A stretch of 64,000 nucleotides of DNA from Mytilinidion resinicola (taxonomy: Eukaryota; Ascomycota; Dothideomycetes; Mytilinidiales; Mytilinidiaceae): positions 380,506 to 444,505 of the forward strand of contig NW_022985470.1 in NCBI RefSeq assembly GCF_010093595.1. The letters are read 5' to 3'. Positions 23,491 through 33,769 of the stretch are shown here, piece after piece. The notes beneath the pieces are model-generated. The model was not told where the DNA came from, did no database searches, and was given only the letters and a program-made list of their open reading frames with translations. Made by a program: the position numbers and the translations under genes. Numbering within the stretch: position 1 is the stretch's first letter; each line of letters begins with the position of its first letter.

Positions 23491-23778
23491 TCAGGACTTC
23501 TCGAGTCCGACCGTCACTGTCTTTCCATTTCTCTCCGCTGCACCTTCTTCCCACCCCAATATTCGATCGCACTCCGAGCATGCATAGTTTATCAAACACT
23601 TCTCTAGGTAATTCATTGGGCATAACAGCACGCGATGTTGGGCACTGATAACAAATGCATCCCATACCGCAGCACCCGAAGGGCTGCTCAGATAATATCC
23701 GCAGTTTCCCCCAACGCTTAACGGGCCTCTCAAACATGCCGATAGACACCACGCCCGAGTGCTCACGAGCAGAAGCAA
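23491..23778 (-). CDS. Short open frame, possibly a remnant, function unknown
   Basis: Minus-strand frame of 95 codons with regular composition and a Cys pair (INYACSECDRILGWEE). It might be an exon or remnant related to the broken gene just upstream on the same strand (23861-24304). No start, splice or domain evidence; weakly supported. Confidence 0.25.
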   Translation of the reverse strand: MLLLVSTRAWCLSACLRGPLSVGGNCGYYLSSPSGAAVWDAFVISAQHRVLLCPMNYLEKCLINYACSECDRILGWEEGAAERNGKTVTVGLEKS

Positions 23779-23860
23779 GTAGCACTTATCTCTAATAATA
23801 GAATTTCAAACTTAATTGGCTCTCCACTAGGCACCAGAGAGTAAATAAAAACAGCCTCAA

Positions 23861-24304
23861 CTATGTGATGTCTTTCATCACACAGATCTCGTTTCTTCTT
23901 GCTTTCCTCCTGTCGACAGTATATTTTATCTTTCGCTCCATAATATTCTCGCTCAAGCCAATGAAGCCAAGTTTCTCACAGCCCACCATTTGGTTCTGAT
24001 TATTTGGCGGGTCTCCCGGAAGCATCCCCACCATACCAGGAATCTAGCACAGAGCCTTGCCACATTCTTGAAAATCAATATTCTCCAAATCGTTCATCTC
24101 GCTTGAGTATTGCGCCCTGAACTTGAACATTTCGAGGCCACCAAAAGACGGTGCCCATCGCGGTCCGGTGAAGAAGAGCAACCAGAGTGCCCCGTCTGAG
24201 ATCAATAGAACCCACAGCGGCGGCAGCAGAACGACGACATAAATCCAAGACACAACGCCGGGATTTAACGAGATGATGCTAGGGAATAGAGCTCGCCGAA
24301 CCAC
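23861..24304 (-). pseudogene. Membrane-protein remnant with an in-frame TAG
   Basis: Minus strand. A long hydrophobic stretch (GVVSWIYVVVLLPPLWVLLI, then ALWLLFFTGPRWAPSFGG) is followed by a polar tail. The frame hits TAG at 24044-24046 and then continues open for 60 more codons with coding character (IPGMVGMLPGDPPNNQNQ, ENIMERKIKYTVDRR) to TAG at 23861. No acceptable intron covers the stop. Upstream, the frame is closed before any Met; a CCCTAG acceptor near 24280 could mark an exon start. I read it as the 3' part of a decayed membrane-protein gene of unknown family. Confidence 0.5.
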
Positions 24305-24552
24305 GGTTCAATACCACCTTACGGCGCAAGTAAATGGCTAGGCTAGCGTGAACGTCTTCAGTCGAAGTATATGTAGAGGCAGAAGACGTTGATAGTACGC
24401 GAAGTAGCTCATGTTCTTGCTCTCAGAGGTTCAGTGGCTAGGAAGAGGATTGGAAGTCTGCGAAGGCGTTGTGGCAAAACTGGACACACCACTCGCACGT
24501 ACCAAACAGAAATATTTGCTAAAGTCTATATGTCACGTCGTACAATCGGTAT

Positions 24553-25565
24553 TTGGTATGGCTAGCGTTTCGCTTGGGGCATCCAGACAACAATACTCTG
24601 GTGCAACACACGCACGTTGGGTTCTCTATCCGACCTACTGTCCAGCACGACAAACACAGGTACGCTGATCTTGCTATAGCCCCCGCAAATTGCATGCGTC
24701 ATAGATTGCGGCTTGCGACAAGCCCCATCGCTGCTTCTGTCCACGCTAAGGATCTGCATGGCCAGACGGCAATCTTTTGGGCGGCTGCAGACGGGCATGC
24801 GGCAGTTGTCAAGCTGTTACTTGAGACCAGCCAGATAGGTGTCGATTTGAAGAGTGACCTTGGCTGGACCCCGTTTCTGTGGGCCGCTTCAAACGGACAC
24901 GACCGTGTAGTCAAGTTACTAGCCCAGACAGGCCAAGTCGACGCCGATATGAAAGACACGCAGCGCGGTCGGACACCGTTGTCATGGGCAGCCGCGCAGG
25001 GTCACACGGCCGTAGTCTCGCTGCTGCTAGATTTGAGCCAGGTCAACGTCGAGGCGAAGGACAATGACGGCCGAACACCACTATCGCAAGCAGCCTGGGC
25101 CGGGCACGAAGCTATAGTGAAGCTTCTTCTTGAAAAGGGCTAGGCTAATATCGAGGCGAAGGATGGGAGCGGAGGGACCCCGCTGTTTTGGGCTGCCTGC
25201 AACTGCAATGAGGCTGTCGTGAAGCTGTTACTCGAGAATAGACAGGTCGGCATCGATAGAAGGATAACTTCCATCGAACGCCACTATCTTGGGCCGCGGA
25301 AAACGGAAATGAAGCTATGGTGAAGTTGCTGATCGAGATGGGCCAAGCGGACGTGAGCGCCAAGGACGAGGAAGGCCATACTCCTCTATCCTTGGCAGCA
25401 GCGAACGGACATGAAGGTGTAACCAAGCTGCTGATTGAGATTGGCCGCGCGGACGTCGATTCGAAGAATGTCTTTGGTCAGACGCCGCTATCGCATGCTA
25501 CTAGGAATGGGCACCAGGCTGTAGTTAAGATACTTTTGGACAATAAAGCTGCTGCGGGCGCTTAG
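24553..25565 (+). pseudogene. Ankyrin-repeat protein, decayed (nonsense plus frameshift)
   Basis: Nine or so ankyrin repeats with the usual TPLxxAAxxGHxxVVKLLL pattern (HGQTAIFWAAADGHAAVVKL, RTPLSWAAAQGHTAVVSLLL, and so on). The first frame stops at TAG 25141-25143, where the repeat consensus would have Gln or a similar residue (KG*ANIEAKD). The same frame continues with another repeat, then a one-base change near 25260-25275 shifts to the frame that runs to 25565 (RTPLSWAAENGNEAMVKLL to NKAAAGA). No effector domain (NACHT, HET, lipase) precedes the repeats, so the piece is probably the C-terminal part of an NLR-like or similar protein that lost its N-terminus. The Met at 24553 is only the first available one; true repeat similarity starts near 24745. 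Confidence 0.78.
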
Positions 25566-26062
25566 AATCTGCGTTTAGCATCTGCGCTAAGTGCATGTAT
25601 AACTATTGGTGCGCTGGCTGTGAAGTGGAGAAGTATCAAGGGGAGAAGAGTGAGGTCGAGAAAAATGGCGACGAGGGTGCGGAGGAGGGAAATAATAAGG
25701 TTAATGCGGAGAAGTCAAGAATGAGATTTAGAAGCAAGATCCCCGGCGAGATTGTACGAAGCAAGGGTTTCACATGATTAAAGCGAGGTGCTAGACAAGA
25801 AAGGGTAAGATTGAGAGTGTTGGTGGCATAGGCCATACATATAGAGCAGGTCGACGAGTTGAGATCCCCAGATTCTCCGCCCCTGTTTCAAACCACTTGA
25901 GTTGACGAAGCTATTAGACTCGAAGATGCAGACTAAAATTTCAATATTTCTAAGATCTTGTACTTATCATCCTTTAGAGGCCAAACCCTCGCACAACCTT
26001 CCTTAGCTCCGGCCATAGAAACTCACAGCACATATAATACGCTCATAGCTACGAGATACTAC
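25566..26062. other. Intergenic; no supported gene
   Basis: Contains a short Glu/Lys-rich frame (25595-25777) without support. Nothing else recognised. Confidence 0.4.
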
Positions 26063-26502
26063 TTATGAAGTGGTGTGGATGGGCGTGTAGGTGCTGCTCG
26101 GGTAAGGATAACTGCCGCAGGTCACCATCACCATCGAACTTATCAAGTTCTCGGAGTCGGCTAAGGCCTTTTGACATATTGCGCGGTCCTTCCACAGCTG
26201 GCAGTCTGTATTAGTATTTTCCTACGGGCCCAAGGATTTCTATTCAAAGCACTTGCCTCATTCGTAAGACAGAAGTCGATGATAGATAGTTGGCCAGCGC
26301 CTTTAGCGTTTATGTTTGCGACGACCGCTTCTACGTTGGCGATTTTGGCTGCTTGATAAGCGAGGGGCGCCCACACTCCAAAGATGATCGCTGCCAGTGC
26401 CCCGATTATCTGGAATACTGTACTGAATGTGATGTAGTTCCTGCGGGCCTGATGTTGGGGTGCGTTATTGCAGGTGCAGCTGCTACAGTGGGCCGAGGGC
26501 AT
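26063..26502 (-). CDS. Small single-pass membrane protein of unknown function
   Basis: Minus strand, exon 1 26502-26253 and exon 2 26205-26063, with a 47-bp intron (26206-26252; donor GTGCTT, branch TACTAAT, acceptor ATACAG). 130 residues. The N-terminus is Cys-rich (MPSAHCSSCTCNN), then a transmembrane helix (FSTVFQIIGALAAIIFGVWA). A helical segment (AAKIANVEAVVANINAK) leads into a region where the splice restores FCLTNEA-NCQLWKDRAICQ and KALADSENLISSMV. Unspliced, the frame instead runs to a stop at 26161, so an unspliced reading would miss the Cys-rich C-terminus. An upstream Met at 26589 is possible. Family not recognised; the pattern of one helix plus paired Cys suggests a membrane protein with an extracytoplasmic tail. 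Confidence 0.6.
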
Positions 26503-27617
26503 GGTGCTGGAATGGAATCGCAAAGATACTCGCAAATGAGTTGATGATGATGACTTCAAGTTTCCTCGAGGGAAATGGTCTTCGCTCATCGTTTGTTAAA
26601 TGGTGATGCTTGCAGGTGATTCCCCATTGCTGCGCCCCATTTTGAGCTGTGCTGCAGGGCAAGCGCCGTGACGCAAGGGGCGCTGTACTAAGCCACCACG
26701 AGCGACTTCGCGTGGAGATCGGGACCACCACGACAAGTCTTTGAGGCCGGCATGCAGGACTCACGAACGGGTTTTCAGAGCCAACAAGACCTTCAGCTTT
26801 TAATTGGTCCATGTCTGTTTCTGCACAAAGGGAATTCTGCGGTGCCCAGGAGCGGTTAGACTGCGGTTAGCCACAGGCTCCAGCAGGTATAGACCAGTCT
26901 TGGCTTGCTCGAGCTGCGGAAAGCCTGAGGTATGCTCAGCTACGAGTCCGGGAGCAACACGCTCCCTCTTGGCTTTTTTATCCTTCCGTAGTACCGCTTA
27001 AGGTCCTCTAGCGCGGTGTGAAAGATCGGAAAAGGGTAATATTAGCAAGGTGCAAGGCTAATAGCTTTGCAGGCCACCTCGAAATGGTGTCGGACTACCA
27101 CTTTAATAGTCCTGTTGGAAACCTTACATGCTCAGGTTCCAGAGCCGAAAGAGACACTAGTAGAATTAGTTTTAGGGTACATTCACGCCTATACCACCGA
27201 TCAATATAGTTCCTTTCATTTCCTTTTTAGGCTAGCGCCATATCTCCCGTTGGTAAGCAAAATTACCCCTGGCTTAACTTCGGCTCACACCTACTACTCC
27301 CACAACTTAGACTGCTCACCTTCAGCACACTCATCTGTCCAGACCCCGTAAACTAGTTTGATTGTATGGCATTCGAATCATAGCCGTTTACCCTCTTGCG
27401 TGCTAACTATCAAATTGCTGTTATCAATGGGATTCCGTGTGATTGCTTATCCATTGGACATCTCCGTCCGCCGCGGCGGCGGACGGACACGAGGAGTTTC
27501 TGTTTCCCGAAATACCAACCCGCCGCATTTCAGTCTGTCATATTGCAACCTCCGCCGAGCAAGATACTACGTCTCTGTTTACTAGGCAGAGAACCCGCGC
27601 CCGGCATCGTTGTCAGC
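26503..27617. other. Intergenic upstream of the Zn2Cys6/MFS module
   Basis: No supported gene. Holds short unsupported frames and, near its right end, the CGG palindrome at 27464-27486. Confidence 0.4.
27464..27486. promoter_or_regulatory. CGG-rich inverted repeat, candidate Zn2Cys6 binding site
   Basis: Arms CCGTCCGCC and GGCGGACGG with a 5-base spacer, 131 bases upstream of the regulator's start codon. Zn2Cys6 dimers commonly bind inverted CGG triplets. The same design recurs upstream of the adjacent MFS gene. Confidence 0.5.
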
Positions 27618-29944
27618 ATGTCTGCACTATCTCCGTCCGCATCACACTCCGCGTCACCCCACGCGGCTCCGTTCAATTCAGAAACGGGCCACAAGCGGAG
27701 GAAGCTCCGCAAAGGCACTCATAGCTGTTGGTAAGCAGGATCCCCGATGCCGTAGGCTGCGTGGAGTCTGCCTGCTTAAACCAACGTAGGGAATGTAAGC
27801 GGCGGAAGATCCGATGCATCTTTGCCCCATCCGACGACGAGACGTGTACCAATTGTAGGCGCCGAGGTAAAGTCTGCGCTGGACAAGAATTGCCAGAAAC
27901 GGTTCCCCCGAAGCAGGAACACTATGGTGCCATCAGCGAGGGCATCGTGAAAGTGCAAAGCTTGCTCAGCGACTTGGCCAGCAAGCTCAACGCAGACGCA
28001 TCAAACACCGGGATACTCGATGCCTCTGCCCGTAGCAATACCCCGCCTGCCACCACGACTAGCTTTCCTGTAACACCTACTAGCAATGTCGATACCATCT
28101 CCGGAAGTGCGAGTGCTCATCTTTCCCTATCGACCAACGAAGAGGCTATCTCGGCCTCACTGCTGGCCGCTTTCCCTTCCCGTCAAGACACAGAGACTCT
28201 GCTTAGATCAAGCAAGAACATGTCATTTTGCTGCCAGATGATCAACTCGGAGTGGCAGTGCATGATGACAAAGGAAGAATTCGACGAGGCACCCATCAAA
28301 ACGCCGACTATGCCAAACTCGAAAACACACCCCGTCATTTTGGCCAGACTAATGCTCGCTTGTGCCGTGTTCCTGCAAAGCGCGTGGTACCATCGTCACT
28401 ACACCTTCTCTAAACCTCCACATACCATCAAGGAAAGATTAGTAACCGCAGCCATCAAACTAGTGACTACAAACAGCGAACTACACGGAAGCCTAGATAG
28501 CCTAGAGTGCATCATGATGGAAGGACTGTTCCACACCCATGCGGGAAACCTCCGGCGAGCGTGGTCGGTATATCGAACAGCTATATCGTCAGCACAATTG
28601 ATGGGAATTCATCGTTTCCCAAATCTTCCGCTCAAGAGAATCGACCCTGAAGCTACATTCTACCCTGAGATGATGTGGCTCCGTATCGTCTACATGGACC
28701 GCTATCTGTCCCTACTTCTCGGTCTTCCGCAAGGCACAAACGTCAGCAGCACCAGCGCATTGATGCCTTCACTGCTGGAACCCGAACCTCCAATCCGCAA
28801 GCTTCAGCGATCACTTTCCACTATAGCAGGACGAATCCTAGAACGCAACGAGCTCGGTCTCTCTTCCTACAGCCAAGACCAGATCATCGACGCGGAACTA
28901 CTCAAAGCATCCCAAAGCATGCCCGGGGACTTCTGGCGCCCCCCAAGCTACGACGGCGTGCCGCTAGGCTCGTTCGAAGAGGCGCAAGAGACCATCCGCC
29001 TCATCTCCCAAGTCTTCTACTTCTACCTGCTCAACCAGCTGCACCTCCCGTACATGCTTAGTTTCATCCACAGCGACCGTTTCCGCAACGTAGACCGCCA
29101 CGAAGATTACTCCACCATCACGTGCGCCAATGCTAGTCGCGAGATCCTCAACCGCTTCATCGCTTACCGGAACGTCAATCACATGGCCTTGTGTTTCCGA
29201 CCGGTGGATTTCACCACCCTCACAGCCGTTTTAACGTTATTGCTCGCGCATCTGGATATCCATCTCTCGCTTTCCCAGGGTGATTCCACACCGGTCGCGA
29301 AGAACTTTCTGGCGCATCAGCGCCTCAGTGACCGGATTCTATTAGAACAAGTCTTGCAGAAGCTTGATCTTGTCAGCCAATACCACAACGACGCTATGAG
29401 TATTGAGTGTGCGAAGTTGATGCGGTCGCTGCTCAAGATCGAGGCTGCTGCGGCCCAAGGGGAGGATTACCATTGGACGCCCACCGACACACCGCGAAAG
29501 GCCTCGAGCGGCGCAGTGGTTGATGAGTCGGATGGAGGTGATATCGTGCTCCGGATTTCGATAGCATGCCTCGGCGATATCCGCATTTCACGTAAGGGAT
29601 GCATATCAAAAGTGTTTTCGGACGACGCGGCAAGGTTTAAGCATCCTCGTAATAGCGGATTGGACGACGAGGTAGCGACAGGAGTGCCGCTTGGTCAATT
29701 TTCTAGCGTAGATATCTCTGAACTGCCTGACGGGAACCAACAACAGAATTGGGACGTGTCGAACCCGAGTGTGGAGCAAGGCGAGGACTATGTCTCTGAA
29801 CAGATGCGCCGCAATGCGAACCCTACTACGACTACTGGTAGGGACGATTGGGCGCTTCAGGGAGTGGATTTGGCTTTCTTTGACACGCTGATGATGGATG
29901 GACTAGCAACTTTTGATCAAGGCTTCGAAGGCGCTCCACATTAG
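27618..29944 (+). CDS. Zn2Cys6 transcription factor with fungal-specific TF domain
   Basis: DNA-binding regulator, nuclear. Exon 1 27618-27730 and exon 2 27790-29944, 59-bp intron (donor GTAAGC, acceptor CGTAG) that falls inside the zinc cluster; 755 residues. Cys at 37, 40, 47, 57, 60 and 67 form the C-X2-C-X6-C-X9-C-X2-C-X6-C cluster (THSCWECKRRKIRC, ETCTNCRRRGKVC), preceded by a basic stretch. The middle homology domain includes LECIMMEGLFHTHAGNLRRA and WSVYRTAISSAQLMGIHR, typical of fungal_trans. The acidic, Asp-rich C-terminus (DDWALQGVDLAFFDTLMMD) resembles an activation region. It lies 0.8 kb upstream of an MFS exporter in the same orientation, so it is a likely regulator of that gene. 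Confidence 0.88.
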
Positions 29945-30761
29945 AATAATAGTAGCAGTTGTTCATGATATAGCATTAGTGAAGTCGTTGTCAATGTGAT
30001 GTGTTCTAAATAGTCAGACCATTGACAGTGTGAGTAGTCTGCAATCTGGTGTTAGAGAAGTTAGATCAATCTAACCGCACTTCAAGCGCATCTCGACATG
30101 GCTTTACGCGTAGCCTGCCTTTCCCTGGGAGACACCAGGTTGATAAGCCAGTGAGGAAGCTTTCCTCTTTCGGGGGTTTCCGCTTTGCTACCCCTACAAT
30201 AGACAGAAAGAACTGTGCAATGCCGTTTTCTTATAAGCCCATGACTACGTTATCGCCAGTACCTAAAATGGCCAGTGTTTCGTCGCCCAAACATGAACCT
30301 CCGCCCCCGCGCGCGGCGGAAGAAGCACGTATTGCTAATTAGATCGCACACAAACGTTCAACGATTCAGATTTCTTACAAAATTGGACCTCGCTAGTTTT
30401 GCGTGATGTGAACTTCCGCCCGCGGCGGCGGAAGAAGCACGTATTTCTAACACGTTTCACCTCGTTGATCTCGCACAGATGTAAACTTCCGCCCGCGGCG
30501 GCGGAAGAATAGGTATTGATAATATGATCGACACCCCTTTAGTGTGCTAAAAGTCATCAGAGCCTTTGTACTTAATGCCCAGCTACGCACCGTGTATGTT
30601 TTTCTTACTATCGACTTCGAGCTGGCCAGAACACGACCTCCTACCGCCAACCCTCGATAAAACGTTCGGAAGGCATCGGAAACCAGCACTTTACCAGAAT
30701 CTCGATAGATCCTTTCGTAGGTTGATTGACTTTACGGATCTGGATTTCCTAGTCCGGTGCG
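29945..30761. other. Intergenic region between regulator and MFS gene
   Basis: Holds the repeated palindromes listed separately. The 97-codon frame 30049-30342 overlaps the first palindrome and has no domain; not supported. Confidence 0.5.
30298..30507. promoter_or_regulatory. Three repeated CGG-rich palindromes upstream of the MFS gene
   Basis: Copies at 30298-30322, 30413-30434 and 30486-30507. The last two are identical over CTTCCGCC-CGCGGC-GGCGGAAG; the first is diverged. Copies 1 and 2 share a following GAAGCACGTATT block, and a similar TCGCACA block precedes copies 2 and 3, so the larger repeat unit is 70-115 bp. They lie 255-465 bases before the MFS start. Position and form fit operators for a Zn2Cys6 dimer; hairpin formation or a repeat-element origin are alternatives. 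Confidence 0.55.
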
Positions 30762-32604
30762 ATGGGATCCCTCCAGACGAACAGCGGCCCCCTCACGCCA
30801 ACCCTATCGAAAACCACTAGCGACGCCGAAAAGCCTCAGGATGTCGACAACGTCGCAGAGAAGGAGAACGAGAGCGGCGGCGCGCCCTCCCCAGAGCCGC
30901 CTACGCCTTCCCTAGAGCCTTCTTCACCTGAGCCTGAAAAGCCCCATGGCCTCCAAATGATCCTCATCATGTCCGCCGTCCTGATGACCCAATTCCTCGT
31001 CTCCCTCGACCAGGTGCGTCCTCTCCCTCCCCCTCCCCCTCCCCCCCCCTTCCCCCCAAACTAACAACCCCGCTCCCCCAGACCATCGTCGCGACCGCCA
31101 TCCCCCGCATAACCGACGAATTCCACGGCCTGGACAAGGTCTCCTGGTACGGCTCCGCCTACTTCATGACCTTCAGCGGCACCCTCCCGTGCTGGGGCAA
31201 AGCGCTCGTCTACTTCCGCCTCAAACACATTTTCCTGCTCGCCCTCTTCGTCTTCGAGCTGGGCAGCCTCATCTGCGCCGTCGCGCCCAACGCCAACGTG
31301 CTGATCATCGGCCGCGCCATCGCCGGGCTCGGCTGCTCCGGCGTCGGGACCGGCGCCTTCCTCTTCGTCGCGCTGGCCGCTGCGCCGCGCCGCCGCGCGA
31401 AGCTGCTCGGGCTGGTCATCTCGACATACGGGATTGGGGCGGTGTGCGGCCCGCTCATCGGCGGCGGGTTCACCGCCAACGTCAGCTGGCGCTGGTGCTT
31501 CTACATCAACCTGCCCATCGGCGGGCTGGCGGCGCTGTTTACGGTGCTGTCGTTCAACGTGCACGTCGACCCGTTGCCCGCGCGCTTCAGCGAGAAGGTC
31601 CTGCAGCTCGACCTCGGCGGCGCGGCGGTGCTGATGGGCGGCATCATCGCGTTTACGCTCGCACTGCAGTACGGCGGGCAGACGATGGCGTGGGACAGCA
31701 GCGTCGTCGTCGGGCTGCTCGTTGGGTTTGTGGCTATCTTCGCGGCGTTTTTCGCGTGGGAGGTGTGGCAGAGGGAGCGCGCGATGCTGGTGATGCGGTT
31801 GTGTGCGCAGCGCGCTGTGTGGGTGGGGAGTGCGTTTCAATTTTTTTATGGGGCGTCGTATTTTGTTGGGTTGTATTACCTGCCTATTTATTTTCAGAGT
31901 GTGAGGGATGTCAGCCCGTCGGATTCCGGGGTCAGGAATCTGCCGTTGGTGTTGGCGTTTGGGATTTCGTCGATTACGGGGGGATTGGCGCTGTCGAGGT
32001 ATGGGTATGCGGTGCCGATGATGGCGGGAGGGTCGTGTTTGGCGACGGTGGCGTGTGGATGCTTTTATACGCTTGGTGGGAGCACGACAACGGGGCAGTG
32101 GATTGGGTTCCAGATACTGGCGGGCGTGGCGTGGGGGGTTTGTTGGCAGTGTACGATGGCGGTAGCGCAGGAAGGTCAGAAACCAGAACACTTACCCTCC
32201 ATCACCTCTATCATTCTTCGTAAGCACGCTCCCGTTTTCGTTTCTTACGCCTCTTGAAACTTCGACTAACTCTTGGTGGTCCAGTGTTCCAGATCCTCGG
32301 CGGCGCGTTCGGCATCTCTATCGCGCAGTGTGCGTTCAACAACACGATGATCCAAAATGCCCTTTCGAATTTGCCGGGAATCGATGCAAGTTTGTTGCTA
32401 GGCACGGGCGCAACGGAGATCAGGAAAGTGTTTTCGGCACAGGAAATCGATGGGATAGTGGATGCGTATATTGCTGGGCTCCGGGTTGTCTGGGGACTCA
32501 TGGTCGGCTTTGCGGGTTCTGCCTTTGTCGTTGGCTTGATGAGCCACTGGAGGAGGCTTTACCAGGATCCGGATTCGAAGCCCGCGACGCAGCACATGGC
32601 CTAG
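30762..32604 (+). CDS. MFS transporter, DHA14 (drug:H+ antiporter) type
   Basis: Plasma-membrane proton antiporter of the family that exports drugs, mycotoxins or siderophores. Exons 30762-31013, 31082-32219 and 32285-32604; introns of 68 and 65 bp; 569 residues. A Pro/Glu-rich cytosolic N-terminus (about 60 residues) precedes TM1 (MILIMSAVLMTQFLVSLDQ), followed across the splice by TIVATAIPRITDEFHGLDKV, a signature of this family. Then WYGSAYFMTFSG, GRAIAGLGCSGVGTGAF (motif C region), GPLIGGGF and SWRWCFYINLPIGG, the last diagnostic for 14-TM DHA exporters. The final exon has LFQILGGAFGISIAQCAFNN and one more helix (VVWGLMVGFAGSAFVVGL). Substrate cannot be inferred. Confidence 0.9.
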
Positions 32605-33287
32605 GATTCGAGCTGGCGGCGGTGGCGCGGCGGGTGCTTGGGTACAGGATAGGGACGGCTTTTCGTCCGGTAGCAAGAGTTAGATCTTAGAACTTTAATA
32701 CATTCTTTGTCTGCTACAAAGGTACAAAAGTCATCGAAAACGTTTGGCTGCTCGACGGCCACGGGCTTGGTTGCCGTTGCGAGCAGTGTCGAGAAATGAT
32801 CTCTTTTGACCCATGGTAATCTGGTATCTGAAACCACTCGACGGAAAGAAAGAAAGATAGAGAGTTGCTGGTGATTGGGTGTGAATCGCGTAGAACAGAG
32901 TAGAGAGCAGTGATGACGTTCGGGCCTCGGCGCGGCTGCGACAGGTAAGTTTATAAACATCGCATCAACCCAAAGAATTCGAGTCTCGTTCTTTTGCTGC
33001 GTATGGAATAACATCTGGTAGACCGTTTCCGTGACGAGCATAATGGATCCGTCACATTCTATGGAAATATTGCAGGCTCCGTCTCCCCAAGCGTATGAAA
33101 TAGCTGCATAGTCTGGGCTTGGTGTGTCGGATAGATCATGGGTCTGCAAAGAGATTCGGATGTCCCGCTTGGGGAGCCCCTGGATGCAGGTAGAGGAACC
33201 GGATAGCTTGAGAATGCGGAAGTGGACTCTGCTGATATATGTGACGAGGCCGAATGTCCCTGTACGTGGAGAGTCGTCGCAACCCAT
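32601..33287 (-). pseudogene. Truncated HET-domain fragment
   Basis: Minus strand, tail-to-tail with the MFS gene. The first part matches a HET domain start: FRILKLSG..., DYAAISYAWGDGACNISIEC and ETRILWVDAMFIN. There the similarity breaks; the remaining about 110 codons have no HET character, and no donor explains the break. The second and third HET blocks are missing, so it is a truncated gene or a remnant, about 10 kb from the intact HET gene. A short protein could still be made. Confidence 0.55.
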
Positions 33288-33769
33288 AGCGCTGTAGAGG
33301 AGGTTGACCCTCTGGCTTGGCGTGGACCTTCCAAGGAAATCGCGTTTTGTTTCGACGATAAGACATCGATATAGACGCGGAGGAAGATGGCGGTAGGACG
33401 ACGAAGAGAGGCGATAGTCGCGATGATATCGGCAGAGGACGTTGGAATACCAAAGTAAGGACGGCTCAGCTCAACTCTGGAAAGAGACGGGAGAGGAAGC
33501 AATTGTTACGAAAGGCTAGCAACGGCGGCAGTGCTCAAGTTCTTGAGGCTAAGCGCTGCAGCCTGCACGTGTGCACAGTCCAATTCAGCCTTGTCTCCAA
33601 CGGTGGGGCGACGAATAAGACGGAAGGCTGAGCACTTCCAGAGATTTGTCGAAGAGGCTGAAGTTTCACCGCATCCAGCTTCGTGCAGGTAGGTGTAGAG
33701 ACGGTCACGTGACATAGACGGAGGATCGGTCATGAAGCTCGTAGGCCTGAATCGTTGATTGAAGCATCT
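33288..33769. other. Intergenic; no supported gene
   Basis: Spacer between the HET fragment and the 3' end of the second regulator. Nothing recognised. Confidence 0.4.

Noticed and set aside
31061..32191. 376-codon open frame on the minus strand
   Set aside because: Lies antisense to the GC-rich MFS gene; Arg/Pro/His- and Asp/Gly-rich composition is typical of an opposite-strand shadow.
32930..32960. GTAAGT donor in CGACAGGTAAGT downstream of the MFS gene
   Set aside because: It is on the plus strand beyond the MFS stop and opposite the HET fragment; no exon fits it.
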